NCBI GenBank assembly: GCA_918026815.1
Contig: CAKJVC010000068.1
Coordinates: 620,001 to 684,000 of the forward strand
Origin: Chalara sp. BL73
Taxonomy: Eukaryota > Ascomycota > Leotiomycetes > Helotiales
Length of the DNA stretch: 64,000 nucleotides
Direction of reading: 5' to 3'
The first letter of the stretch is position 1, and each line of letters begins with the position of its first letter. The position numbers were made by a program, and so were the translations under genes. The notes beneath the pieces were generated by a model that saw nothing but the letters and a program-made list of their open reading frames with translations, did no database searches and was not told the DNA's origin. Shown here in pieces: positions 44,639 through 58,604 of this stretch.

Positions 44639-47600
44639 TGTGGCGAGAGGATTGAGGTTTGGCGGATGTTAGGAGGCAGACGTGTGTGAAGTCTCGTTGT
44701 GAAGAGGGGTGGTGGTGGGGTGTTTGATTGAGGCAGAGCAGCCCGTGTTGCCTCGCACAAGTTCGTATGCCAGTAATTAGATATCGTAATGCAGTGCAGT
44801 TTTCTTGCGTGCCTTCTGCCAGCTACCTTCTCATGTGCAGGCGCTGGTATCTCCGTGCTCAAGCTCTATGTTGTCACGAGCAAAGTGAGGTCAATATGTA
44901 CTTTCGACCTTTAAGCCTGCTCGCCAAAGCCATACTCGCTTACTCTTGTTCTCTCTATCAATTCCCTAAACAAGCACCTCGCCCCTATCTGCCCCTATAA
45001 TGTTACTCTAAACCCACACCACCCCCCACTACTCCAACCATGAAACATCCTCCCCCAAATCTCCCCAATCCAAGCAAAACAAGGTCCACGCCCAAAGAGG
45101 CTCTCTCCTCTTCTCACCGTTCGCGCAGAAAAATAGGCCCACCTGCAGCCCCAAAAGGTCGAATCCCGACAAGCTGGACAGCGGGTTCCGACACCTGCAC
45201 CTGCACATCTCCGCATGGCCGTTCCAGCGTCTTTCTGGAAGCCATGCAGCTCCCCATTTTGCCCTACTGTACTGTACCTTCGGTCCTCCTATCCGCTCTC
45301 CACAATAAAAATAAAAATTCCACGGATGAACTACTCACAATCCATCCCATCCCATCCCATCTCCCCCCATCATATATCCCCTCCATTGAAAGGGTGTGAG
45401 AGCTCAAAAAACAAAACAAAACAAAACACAGGTCGGGTGATAGTGGAGGGATGTAAAATGCCCCCATCCACTCGCATACCGTCGTATCATCATCTAGCAA
45501 GGTCAAGGGAAGGAGAGCCAGTGGGATAGAGGATGTTCACAAGACTTTGCTTCTTTCCATCCCCAGCCCAAAACCCCCCCATCCATCACATCTACGCCGC
45601 CGCAGGGCGTGCGGATGGTCTCGTAGGGACTTCCTTTTCTTCGTCGGGATGCCAAACGGGACACTCCTGCTCGACCTTCTCCCAGCATACACTAGAGTAT
45701 ATACCCCCTCTCCACGTCTCTACCTGCCTTAGCACCGCAACCCAACCGGCTCGCTGTTTGCTTTTCCCCCGATATCTGGCGTTTGGTGCGTAGGAACGAG
45801 AATTCGGGGGGTTGAAAATCGAGAAATTACTTTTTTGTGTTTAGAGGGAGGAAGTACTTCCGGTGAGTAATTTGATTCTGATCTAGCTAGACGGGCCATT
45901 TTCAGAGATGTGACAGAGATATGGCCGCGATGGCTTCTCTGTCCGTTTGTGGCAGCAATTTGTGGCACATTAGAAATTTCTGTCTCGTAGACTTTTCTGG
46001 GCAGAAGCAAGGAATGTGCTTTGATGTTGCCAAATGCAGCTCGTCATATTTTGAGCATTCGATAAATCTGATAAGATGAAAATGTAGAAAGCGCCCAATT
46101 ATCGCGAGCTTCCGGTGAAGGCGAGGAAAGTTGACATCAAGGATGATGTGTGCGTTTTGAAGTAAAGGTAATTCATCGTATTATTATATCTATATGGCGC
46201 GATAACCTTCTCGCGCTCATGATAACAATCCCATCTCTTCCTTCTCTGCAGAAGTCTTCATACAAATTCTAAATGGGGTATATATGACATCTTTCCAACC
46301 CTGCTTTAAACAATGCTCCCGACATACAGGTCCAGCCCAAGCAGCATCGAATTCAAGCAACCCTGTCTCGCTGGAAAATTCGCAGCAGGAAACATAGAAT
46401 ACAAGAAAACATGCCTCAAATCCAACGATATTCCAAGCGCAAAGGGGGGCAAATCTGATATACAATAATGTGCGAGCCGATATCCGTGAGGATTGTAGTG
46501 GCAAGCTTCCAACCAGGTGTAATGCAATATTTCCAACAAGAAAAAGCAATAAAAAGCAAAGATGTCTATATGCGTCGCAAACAAGCAAATTTTCCCAGCC
46601 GATTTTTTAGTTCCCCGAATCCCATTTTGTGTAGCCGAAGTAGTACCCCCAAGAAAAGAACAGATATGACGAATAATGAGACAAATGTGAGAATCGAGCC
46701 ACGGACAGTTCCCGGCCCAGATCGACGAGATGAATCGTGTGTACCCCAATGCTCGCAAGGTGCGATTTAATGCAACGCCTGCCTCCCTTTATATGCGTGT
46801 TGAATGACCTTGGAGTGGCGTCTGTGCTGTGGTCCGAGACGGGCGACGCAAGGAGGTGGTGGTACGCGGCAGATTAAAATCTATGAGGGATGCTTTGAGA
46901 CCGATTGACGAGACGCTGGAATGCGGATGAAAGAATGAACTGCGGAAGAAAAATCGTCGAAAGTCGTGGTTTATGTTTGTACAGGATTGTGCCGATGGCG
47001 AGATTAGAAGGTCTTTTCGCGAGAAAAATAATTGTACGAGTAGAATCAGATGGAGGTTGTTGGAAGTTCTGCGGTGGTGGTTGACGTGGCATGCTCGTGA
47101 AAGCTTACGGCCGGTCTTAACATTATTGTGACACCCTTGAAGAGAATTGAGTCCCGAACTTATTTGGTGCCTGGCTTTGGCTTGGGCGGCTTCTGGATGC
47201 CGGTTGTATCATATGCTCCTCTTCCCATGTTGAATGCTGGAATATCCCGAGTGATAGTCATTGTGAAGTTGGACTATCCTCGAAACGTTAGCTTATGTTC
47301 TCGGAGATGATGCTTCGGGAAGGTTGCAACAAATCATTTGTAATTGCTCGCCACCTTCTTGGAATGTCCACGTTGTCATTCCTGATGACAGGACTGAAAG
47401 GAAGTTCTGACTCACTGTGATGTGCAAGGCGACCTCCTGAAAAGGGGTTGTAGATGGTTGGTTCCCAAGAACCCAAGTTTTTGATGCAACGGAAATAGAA
47501 TGCGCGAACGATGACAGGAGTAGCGGACTTCTAGAAGGAGTGTTTGGTTTCAAGAACTTGAGGAAAAGTCGGCACAAGAGCGTATTAATGCGAATCCAGC

Positions 47601-50600
47601 GAAGATTGCTTGCTTCAAAACCTGAGACTTTTCGCGAAAGTCTGCGACGGCACGGTTGTGTTAAAAGGGTTGGCGAATTCTGTGACTAGGACAAGGAGCT
47701 GGGCTTCAAAGCACACACAAAGCACTGTAGGTAGCCGAGAAATTCTGTTTTAGAGACAGGATATCTGCGTGAACTGCTGCTGGGTCGATACAGGGTGGAT
47801 AATTTTGCTGGCGATGGTATGCGTGGATTAGTGTATATATATATACCGGGGCGGTAATATTGGGAGTGATTCTTTGGTGGTAGAGTGAGTTTCAGGATGT
47901 GTAGAGGGAGTGAGCAGCAGCAGCAGGAACAGACAGTATTCCACGGCGAAGGAAGGGACGGAGGCTTTTACGAGGAAGGAGAGTGAGTTCATTTTGGGGG
48001 CTTGCTGCGTCTTATAGCATGGAAAGGGCCGCATGCCAGTTGCTCACAAAAAAAGGGAGACAAGGGAGCGATCGACTTCCTCCCTGGGTTGACGAAGCCA
48101 AACCCTGTCAGTTGTGGAACCCAGGGCCTGGGTATAGGGGAAGACGGAAGAAGCAAAAAAGAGTAAAAAGGACAAATCGAAATGAGCAGACTGTGCACAT
48201 TTCCATACCCTGGAAAATAATCATAAATTACAAAATTATGGCCATGAAGGGGGGGTGGTTTGACCCCAAAATTGATAATTATAGCTAGTTGCCGCAAAGT
48301 ATTGCTGAGGCTTACTTGGTGCCTGGCTCGGAACTTTGATGACAGGCCCAAGCAACGGCGCGGGTAGGCTATAAGGCAAGGTACCGTAGGGAAGGGTGTG
48401 TGGCACAAGTAATCAGGCACACGCGAACAAGTAGGGTTCGATCATGGATCCAAAAGGGGGCGGAAACGCGTTGTCTGTTGAAATGAGGCACGGGAGCAGC
48501 CCAACCACTGTACGAGGAGGGCATCGGGGATACTACCAGCAAAAAGGAATTTGCAACTAGGGGGCAAGCCGGTCAACGACTCATGATATTAACTTGAAAT
48601 GACGCCGATTTAGACCATAAGTCGTCCTGGGTGCCCTTGCCATGCGGCTTATATTCTGTTTAGTGTGTGTGCGCGCGTGTGCATGCGTGTGCGTGAGAAC
48701 GTGAGAGATAGAGAGAGTGTGTGAGAGATTACGGAATACAGATCGACCGTCTGATATAATGAATGAGTGCAGAAATCAGATTCTGCGAGCTCCCATGTAC
48801 ATGCATCCCACCACACCGCGACTCAGGATTGATGAGGTTTGAATGACGATGAGGCTGCAGCTGCGGCCTGGAGAGAGACTCTCACTCATCTCTGCAGACA
48901 CAGCCTGTACCATTACGACGTGCCTGAAGACACCTCAGCGACGTTGGTACCAGTCAAATGTCGCTGGTGACGCCTAAACTCGACCACCTATACAGCCTCC
49001 AAATTGCAAGTTTGGGAACAGAGTTCAGAAAACTCTAATCCATGGCCCCAATTTCGGTACCTGAACTATGGCACACGCTTGAGATGGATTAGGCATAGAA
49101 CACTTCGGGAACACGGTTTAGAAGCATGTCGCGGGCTTCTGTGGATGCCTTCAGGGATCTTTCTAGGCTTGCAAGGGTCGCCATGGTGGTAACAAACTGC
49201 TGGGTTTGGGCTGCTCTTGGAGGAACCACCAAAGAGGGGGACATGGTGGATCACAAAAGTTGAAACTAAGTACAGTAAAAAGAAATGCTCAGTGTCCATT
49301 AAGTTTACCGGCTGTACCTTGCAATTCCCCGGTTTGTAAATGTTTCAGACAGCTTCCGGGCTGGTGGATAGACAGCGCGAAAGTCAAACTCGTCCACCAG
49401 CTGAAGGGTGTAGGCGAAGTTGAGCCTGAGGACGAGGAGCATCAGATAAAACCATGGACAACGTGGCTTTCAGTCAGATCTAGCCGCACATATCGCATCG
49501 CGCCGTGCCTTGGATTGGGGTGCAATAATCATCCGAAGCAACGTTGTACAAGCCCTCACAAACTCGTTGGAACCTGCAATAGGCGACCATTCGGGCTCAA
49601 AAATAGATATGGCTCAAATTATGACTGTGCCTGCTACCAGTGTAATCAACCCTCTGAAGTGAAGCTTCAGCTTTGTGGCCTGAGATGACGCTTCGCATTG
49701 TGTTTGACTTCGTGTAGTCTGAAGGAGCGGATCAGCTGTTCATGCTTTGCCTGGGTGAGCTAATTGCTATTGGCTAAATCAGAGTTTCGAAGGACGAGTC
49801 ATACTCGATGCCGAAGGACTGTGTATCAGAGTCAATTCGTGTAGGATAATCTGAGGAATGAGAGATCACTACCCAAGCGCTGATAACCAGGTAACATGAT
49901 CGCTGATATCTCACAAAAGCCCAGTGGCTGGTGTTTGATGACAATCTCGATGACTCGTTGATCAGCGTGGATTCGGCAGTTTAGAATCTCCCTACAGCTT
50001 TTCGGAGCGCTTTGAACAGCCAAGCTGACTCTCCGTAAACCTTCCTACTGTACAACCCAGTAAATCTTAGACTGGGTGGAGAGATGGCATGAAGGTCAAT
50101 TCAGACCAACGGGGGTACTCAATTTCAGGCCCTTTTCAATGGCATTCTGCAGCAAAATCCGACCGCGACGAGGTGTTACCAAACTTTCCAACCTTCCGGT
50201 TGGCAGCCCCCTGTTCCGGCTCGTGAGAGTCGACCCGGTTGAGCACACCCTTGTTTTTGGTTGCAGGAGTTCACAACAGCCTCTTGTGCCTGACATTAGC
50301 GTTCCGGCGGACCGGCAGTAGCATCATCACTCAAGATGATCATGGATAATTGTGGGAGCCGCTGTCGCAAGAGTACTTCATGGTACAGAAGATACCAAAA
50401 TACCGCCCAAGGTCTTGCTTCGTCCAATAATGGAATCTCAAGTTGATGTTGCGGCGCAGACAGTGAGCAACGTGGAAGACGGGGAGGTGCATTCGAAACC
50501 GTGGTAGGGTGTACCTTGGCTGACTGTAATAGTAATACATGCCCACCATGAATGGCCAATCTGCGTAAGCCAACGTGTTTCCAAACAAAAATAACCATGG

Positions 50601-53600
50601 AGTAACCAACAACATATCATTCAGCTACACCCACAATGAAAATACTGTACTACACTTACAAGAGTTGTTGCTAGAAAGTAACTTCTGGTCTGCGACAAAA
50701 GTGCAAGACAGCGAAGTTTAAATTCGCTTCCTCGCAATCAACCCGGAATTGCTCCCCATACCTTATCGTAAAGTCTAATGATGTCTGATCATCGTACATC
50801 TAGCCCTTGGATAGATATTCCTGTTTTGGTCATCGGCATTGCGTCGCCTAGTTCTTCAGTCATCTCTACATGATGATGATGATGCTATCCATTACGCTTT
50901 GGGCCTGAAATTCGTGCAAATTAATTATAACGTGTCGCCCACACTTGAAAGTCTGGAAATGACCAAATTCGGTCCTATTTCCATATATGGTTCAGCGTCA
51001 GCTGTCAGACAACCTGTGAGTGAGGCGGTGGCTGCTAGGAGGTGTTGCCTTCATCACTACTGTCTTCTACTGAGTCAAAGTTGTCATACAGTACTTCCGT
51101 GCATGCGAAAACATCACGTTTAGCCGCATAACTCGGCTTCCCAAAGTGAGTTAATTTTGTTCAAAAAAGCAAAAATGTTTCGTCGGTTACCGAGTTAACT
51201 GCTATATGTGAAAAGACTCATAATTACTTCTTTGTCTGGCACTGACTCTCCGTGAGTGTACGGGGAACAGCGCTGCAACAGCAGCGTCCCCTGGTCCCTG
51301 AACAAGAATCCCTACGGTCGCGTGGAAGAATTGGAAGCGACCGTTTTCTGGGTCATTTCAAGGGCATCAGCGATGCAGTTGGACAAATTTGGAAAAAGCC
51401 ATGAAACGGGCCGGGGACTGTAGACACTTCCGTAAACCTTGTCGCATCATCTCGCTCCCCCTGTGCCATGTCTGTTGCTCCTGGCGATCCAAAATTGAAA
51501 CGTAAGAACACTGTTCTAGCGATTTTCTAGAAGCGACGCTAGAAGGAGAATTTCTATGCAAGTGGAGCGCCGTATTGCTGAAGAATCCAGTCCCGATAAG
51601 CTGAAAAACATCCCCCCTCTTGGCCTTACCCATTTTAGGGGAGCCTCAATCCAGCGTTCGTCCCATCAGGGGCTCGTATCATCAAATTCAAGCAGCAGCC
51701 TCATCCTCCCTTCTCCACCTTAACAACGCCTTTACTTCGCATGTGTTTCGCTCCACTTCCCATGATTCCGGCTCTTGGGGCGCTCTTCTTCATCTCCGCC
51801 TCCGTACCGAAAAACGGGATCTGCCTTGATTGACTGTCTCATCTTCTCAACATTTCGGCACACTTTTTTCCTTTTCCACTGATGAGTCAGTTCCGATAGC
51901 AGCGAAGTGAAACGGAATACTCTAAATTTCTTTGACTACAGCAGGCTCTCTGTATGACTGATGATAATTCTGACGAACATAGAGAAACTTCGCAGAACAT
52001 GTCATACTACCGTCATCGTCCAAGGCAAGCAGCCGAGGCTTGTTCCCAGCCACGCTGATTCCACGCGGTCTCCCGAACGACTGTCACTCATATATATGTC
52101 TGTGCTCGTGCTCCCACGTGTAAGCCCGACTTTCAGTTCTCTCGGCAGTCTGAGGATCGTGTGGTCTGCTGAGGGGCCGGTATCAAGTCAAAATTTTTCC
52201 AAACTTCACTGAGGCAGAACTATATCCTGAACTGAACACTCGCGTCGCGTAGGACAACCAAATGTTGGCAAGATTAGATTGGTCACGCACATAACAATTA
52301 TGGCTGACTATAATTAAGGAATATAATATATAGCGAGTCTCAGCAACGATACTATAGATATTGCCTTAATAAGAAGGGGCGTAGGTGCATGAGCTTGGCA
52401 CTGGTTCAGATGGGAAGCTCGAAGAAGCTAACCCGCCAACACCACTCACCTCCCTAATCGCTTTCTATACACCAAGGGGAATGGAATATCCTCGTAGTTG
52501 TCCAAATTTATTATCACAAAGGTTAATATTAAATGCTAACGCTCACGTTATGGTTGCACTATATCTAGACCCATTTGTTTGTCAAAATCCTGGGGTGTTG
52601 CCGAGTAATATTGTCTCCACCAAGGAGAAGTCAAATTCAGCCTCTGAAACTCTTCGCGATTTGGATCCGACTATAATGCCACAAATTGGATGAAGGGCCT
52701 GAAGTTAACAGTGTCCCTAATTTATTTGCCATCCCCCATCATAATAACGGTAGAACAGGGTTTGTTATACTGGCATCGCTCTCCATTCCCTTGTTGGCAA
52801 GCCACCCATTACCCGCACGTGATTCGCCCAGCAGTACCCAAATCACCACAACTGCTATGCTAGCCTGTACATGATCTCAAAATGAATATATGACACCTGG
52901 ATTCAAATATGTTGCAAATGCAAGCAATATCATGGATAAATTTTCCATTGTGGCAAAAAGCCTTCAGTATTGGACATAAAATGAGCGGTGAGGCCAATCT
53001 CTTTTCGGTCCTTCGTTTGACCTGTCCGCGAAGGAATGCTTTCAATTTTGTGGGTGTATTGACACTGTTCCCTGGTAGTATAACATGCCTTCCTATGATG
53101 CAAAGTTCTCGTGCAAGAAGGATGCGAATCGTTAAAAAATCGAATTACGCAATCAGCTTTAGATCTTGGTTTTGAATCTGTTGTGTTATTTCCTGCGGGT
53201 AGTTCTGATATGTGGGCGGCTCAGGAGGCTTCTAGGCTTGTTCGAATTTTATCGCATCGCCTCGAGTGTCGATGGGCATCACGGAAAGCAATCCAGAAAC
53301 CCATAAGGCCACGGCATGCCTGTTATACAACGTTTCTTAGCTAAAACAGTAGCTAGATAGGTCATTATATGATTAGGAATATACCGCTACATCCAGACAG
53401 TGCCTGCCTGGCTGAGGAGGCGATACCTTGATGAGTGGACATGCCCTCAGGTTTGACACGGCTTGCACATGAATACTCTGTTCTGCTTCAAATGACGCAC
53501 TTTCTATTGATTAAAACAAGCACGTAATGCGACATCAGGGATATTGGGACACCATGACACCTTCAACTTCCCTAAAACTGGAAAAGGAAACCAGCAGGGA

Positions 53601-56600
53601 TGTCTGCCTCGACCGAGTTTCTCAGATTGAGACCATAGTCGTATTAAGAAGTACACTCTATACGTCTATCAAGTAATGAAAACTTTGGTGGGTGTTTCCC
53701 TGCTCCTCTCCATATGTTGCAAGTAGTTGGACAGAAATCGTACAATGTGAAAGTTCACAGGGACGTTAGTGCAAGGAAGATGCTTCACCAGCGTTGATAA
53801 ATTATTGAACAATGCTAATACGAGGCCGCTGCTCTAAAGCTTAGAATAATGTGTTAAATATGAACTGAAGCAAAAACTCCAAACCTCGTCAATCCGAGCG
53901 ACAAAAGCTCAGCGGACAATCGACCCCGATGAATCATTTCGAACCAGTCCATTTCACTTCTAGACTGTCAGCCTGCGCATGCCCGACAATAAGTCTACCG
54001 AGCTATAAGTGCGAATTATCATACATACAGACCGTATCGTCTAGAGCATGTTGGTTCCGTATGCAACTTTGACGAATGCAGGTGATCTACTTTGTTGGCT
54101 GGCATCCACGAAGTAATTCGGGGCATAACTTACGGGGAGACGGCTGGTATGTAGGTTTAACCTCTATTTCAAGACCTTCTCTGCCCTACGCAGTGCCAAC
54201 AGCATTGTTAATATGGCACAGTGAGTGGAAAAGAGCGAGGCTAGAGTGGCCCAGACTGGACCGCGATTTCTCCTCCAAAAAATATAGACCTACAAGCCGA
54301 ACTCACAAAATTACCCATATGCTGCAATATGTAATTTAGTCTAGTCAGTGGAAGGTTCCACACTAAGAACGGTACTCCTGAAACCAATATGGCTTACGCA
54401 TAAGGAGTGACAGCTGAGGTCGAAGCGTGGGGACAGAGAATAGAAAATAGCAATCTGCTGGGTTTTTGAACTTTTGGAGCACCTTACGCAAACAAATTCA
54501 ACACCAGAGGGCAACTGACAAGCGAGGTTCATAGTTCCAGTCAATTTATTGCCCGAAATAGCTGTGAGTAATTACAATGCCAGGAGATGGGCCATAGAAA
54601 CTCGTTTTAACAGCAGGCCATTTAGAGGACAACGTCTGAGAGTCTGAAGCCACAATCGCAGTTTCAAAAGATGTGACTCCGTATTGACTTCAGAACTTTG
54701 GATTTTCCATGGGAAACAAAAAATAAGACTCCTATCAGCGCAGTGCTCAGTCATTATGCTTTAGCAAGAGAAATCTAACATCTCCCTCAGGTATTGGAGA
54801 TGAGGCAATGCATCGTCTACTAGAGACGACGAACATACATTCTTATCCAAAGTCTTCCCCTAGCATAGCCATAAACGCTTCATACCCCATTACCCGAAGT
54901 CGAATTGCGCCATGCCGCCTGGCTCTTGTGGCACCTAAGCCACTCAACTTCGATGTCGATGGCAGCTATCCAATACCTGTTGGATTCTCCCTAAATGTGC
55001 AACAATGTGTATTTTCTGTGCATTATTGGACGATTGGCAAAGATGCTGGCAAATTTAGGTTAAGAACTAAGTAGTTCTCTTGACGGCCATGGACCATCCT
55101 TCGTCAAATGTTATGGTTTATTCGATGTTGGATGTTGATCTCAAGTCTTGCATAGCTAGCAGCGCAAGGTGTTATTTTGTTAATACTCCAGGGCTATATA
55201 GCTCGATGCCGACCAGCTTGAGTCTGTATATAACGACGTGGGATCAATCTGCGGTGCGCTTCTTGGCCCCGGGGGAAGGGAAGGGGGGGGATATGTCCGT
55301 CCTTCGAGCGGTCTTGGTGGCTATGAAAAGATAAAACTTGCTCTTGACCAACCGATGATAAGGCCGGTTATGACTCAATACCATACTAATCGATAATGGC
55401 CTAACAGTTTCTGAACTACAATCGAGTCTGCTCACCAGCAAACTCACTCTGACCTAGAACATGGAAGGAGTTTCTGCGACCATGCCACCAAAAAAAGGGT
55501 TCTCCGTACGTTATTTCATGATTTCAAGCAAGATTGTTGAGATTACACTAGGCAAACACGTCACTTTAAAGCCCCACTGAGCACAATCCGGTGAATAGAG
55601 CCACTCCGCGGTCAGCCAGCCAATGCACCCCAACCTAGCACGGTTGGCCAGCACATACCAGAATCTGCTAGATTGAATAAGCATCGGGCGCAATTCGGTA
55701 GGCCAGATGGAAGGTTGGAAATAGTAAATATCGGTATTGATTAAATGCTGAGTCATCTTAACACTACGCTTAGGCAGATTTTTGAATAGCTTAGACAGCG
55801 AACAAATGATTGATAGGTGGCAGCGAATTAAGTGGATTGCAAATTTGCAAGAGCATCAGGTAGGCTATGGCGGTAAAATTCTAGACTAGTTACCTGCCTT
55901 GAAGAGGTTGGGAAGCAGGGGATGGTTCTAAAAACGTTTAGATGAGGGTCAAACGGTATTGCGAGGGAAAGAGTGGATGCTTGGCGGAAGCCTACGAGAG
56001 AACCAGAAATTTGCGCCTACCACACAAGTTGGTAGTATCGTTGAGTCTACTTCCAAGGAAAAGAGGTCACAGCCGATCACAGTGCTGAATAGGAGTGTGG
56101 CTGAATGGAAATTAATCGCATGATTGCAGCCTGGTCGTAGCGCTTTGGCAAAATCTATTACTATAATAAAAAAGCACAAGCCTACGTGCAGCGTGCGAGT
56201 TTGTAGGAAGAGAGAATATATTTCATGGGGCTTGAAAGGATAACGATGGACCAAGGGAACAGCCAGTATCATTGTGGACATTGAGTTAGCCTCGGTGTTT
56301 TGTTCCACCCTGATTCACGTCGGAGTCCATTCTCTTCCTCCATGGCTCAAACCTGGAGTTTCTACATCTTCGCATGACACATGCGATAGCTATAGGCGTC
56401 ACATATTCGGACACCGAGAGATCCTAACTACTTTATGTTGGTTACTCGAGGTGGAATATGCGCTGGAACTGAAGTTTCTGTAATAACTTCATCACTTGTT
56501 ACTATTTTAGAACGCAGATCCAAGACTATGGCGCGACTGAAGTTGTAGCAGAGTTCTAGTGTGTCCCTCCGTCGACGGATCGTTTACCTCATTGAGCAAT

Positions 56601-58604
56601 TATTTCCAATCTCGATGTATATCGAGTCCACTGTAACTCTGTGCGTTGTAGTGGATCTTCCCACTGCGGTGCAATAGATGAGTAGCCTCAAATTTATCCT
56701 ATTGACTACTTTCAGGCAGCAATTGATACCTAGCAGCCTTTCATCGCTTATCTTGTAGATCTCAGTATGAGGGATTGGCACAATCTTGTAGACAAGAAGC
56801 ATACTTGCTGGTCATTCTTCTGCACCGGAACATTGTCGTAGATAATGTGAGAGTAACTGGATAATACTAGTCAACTTCCATGATGGTTTATCGTTAGGTT
56901 TGTGGGATGAATAGAATGATTGGTTAGTACACTAAACGAAAGTATGCTTACAAAGGACGGATTCGGAGCTAGTCATCAGAACATTTAGATGGTGAAGGAT
57001 CATCGCGAAGAAAGAATTTTCAACAAGCGGTCCGCCAGAATTCAAACTATGGTCCCACCGAGGCATAGCGAAACTTTGATGAACGCCATAGGTCTCACCG
57101 CAGAACGCCAGCCTGGGGTATCCGTTTACGATCATCAATAGTTCATGCACAAGCTTATGGGCTTGACGAAACCTGTTGTTCGTATTCTTGAAACAGAAAA
57201 AATGATCGGAGAGTACGAATGAGGAAGTTTGATAAATAGGCGGCTAGAATGCGACCCATAAGTTTTTCGAGCTGTGGTGGGACTTTAATGAGATATTCAG
57301 GTCGCAGCGCTGAACCGCCGACAATAGCCATCCACCTATAATTTCTCACTGATAAAACGACAGGCTATAAGAGTATAGGAGGTTATCATATCCTTCGGTC
57401 AAGGGCATAAGCTCACGGAATAGGAGGAAGATCGTTTGTAAGGGTTACTCTATAATACTGTGCAGTTAATTATAAGTTCGTCAACCAACAATGCAGTCCC
57501 AAACTTTAGTGATGTTTGAGATCTCATTGCAGAAAGGAAAAAGAACCTCAGGGAAACTATTGCCTTCGATAGCCGAATTTCAAGCTTTGTGCGCCATTGA
57601 AGCTTAACCAGATCTTCGGAATAGCTATGCCGGATGTCTTCATCTCGCTTTACCATTTGAACTCACCGGATCCCTGAGAACGAAGCCAAGATTCTAATAG
57701 TTGCTAGCGTGCTGGATTTGATCAAACGGGTGGTACATTACCAATGCGAATAGTTCGTGGATTTAAGCGTTTCATGGAATCCTTGTTAAAATCTCTGCGA
57801 TGGCGAACTGTTTGCGGACTTGGGTTGGAATAGGGGGTGTGACACGTGATTATCAACCTGAAGGAGTTATAGGTTGTTTTGAAGCATCTAGGTCACTAGA
57901 AATACCTTCTAGGGGTAACGAATGTTTATATAAAAGCAAAACCTTTGCAGAAACCTCTGTTGGAAAGACATGTCGCTATATCAGGGTTACGCTGCATTGT
58001 TGTGCTCAAGTTAAGAAGCGAGAGGCTCTGGCACGTGATAATTTGGCCCCCAAGGCTGGCGCAACTTAAGTCTTGAGAGCTCCACAAAATTTGTCACTTT
58101 CGGTCTGAATCTCTTCTTACTGAATTGAAGTATGATTTTGCAATTGACTATTCGATAAATCTTTCCAACAAAAATGAGTACAAGATTAACCGATCCAATG
58201 GGTACTCTTTGCTTGACGCAGAATATAAGGCAGCTAGATTTCAGGCCACAACGTGGCTTAGCCTCCAGCCTCGCCTTTATGCTTGCAGCTGGTTGCCTTA
58301 ATTCGACATCCCCACTCAGTCTAAGTATCATCGAATCTGCCCAGAAGCACCTTGGATGATCAGGAGAGGCTATCATAAGAAGCCGAAGAAGTCGCTGAAT
58401 CGCGAAGAGGAAATAGAAACTCGCATCTTATTGTGCTCACAGGGCTGTTTGGGCAGGGGTGACTTGGTCAGGCCGAGAAAGCGCGCACGAGGCTCTTAGG
58501 TAGCAATTGAACCTGCCTCAGCACCAACAACCTGATAAGGGGCTGAACAGTCATCAAAGTGGTCATCTCCAACGCGCTTCTGAAGTCCGTTGTCATTTTC
58601 TGAT
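44639..58604. other. 14-kb gene-poor region
   Basis: No supported protein-coding gene, RNA gene or intact transposon was found across ~14 kb. Frames are short, unrelated to known families and rarely splice-consistent. Candidates examined include 46874-47092 (minus, 72 codons), 49206-49688 (plus, cysteine-rich, lacks an initial ATG) and the minus-strand pair 57349-57155 / 57150-56932; none was convincing. The region contains simple repeats (CATCC/CCATC near 45348, AAAAC near 45405, TG/GA-rich 48662-48730). It may hold long non-coding RNAs, distal promoters, or DNA degraded beyond recognition. Confidence 0.45.
48662..48730. repeat. TG/CG and GA-rich simple repeat
   Basis: Alternating TGTGTGTGCGCGCGTGTG passing into GTGAGAGATAGAGAGAGTG-type sequence. 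Purine-pyrimidine alternation favours Z-DNA in vitro; no function is claimed. Confidence 0.8.

Noticed and set aside
45345..45430. CCATC and AAAAC short tandem units
   Set aside because: Ordinary simple repeats; not a CRISPR array or satellite, as spacing and unit length do not fit.
46874..47092. 72-codon minus-strand frame with ATG
   Set aside because: Proline-rich beginning but no recognisable family and no adjoining exon; cannot be distinguished from chance.
48430..48445. GGGTTCGATC, resembling a tRNA B-box
   Set aside because: No matching A-box, acceptor stem or cloverleaf could be built around it.
49206..49688. 160-codon cysteine-rich plus-strand frame
   Set aside because: Begins without an ATG, has no signal peptide or regular cysteine spacing, and lies in a region with no other coding signal.
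56932..57656. Three neighbouring minus-strand frames that could be parts of one decayed gene
   Set aside because: Translations look faintly coding-like, but no motif is recognisable and they cannot be joined by plausible introns.
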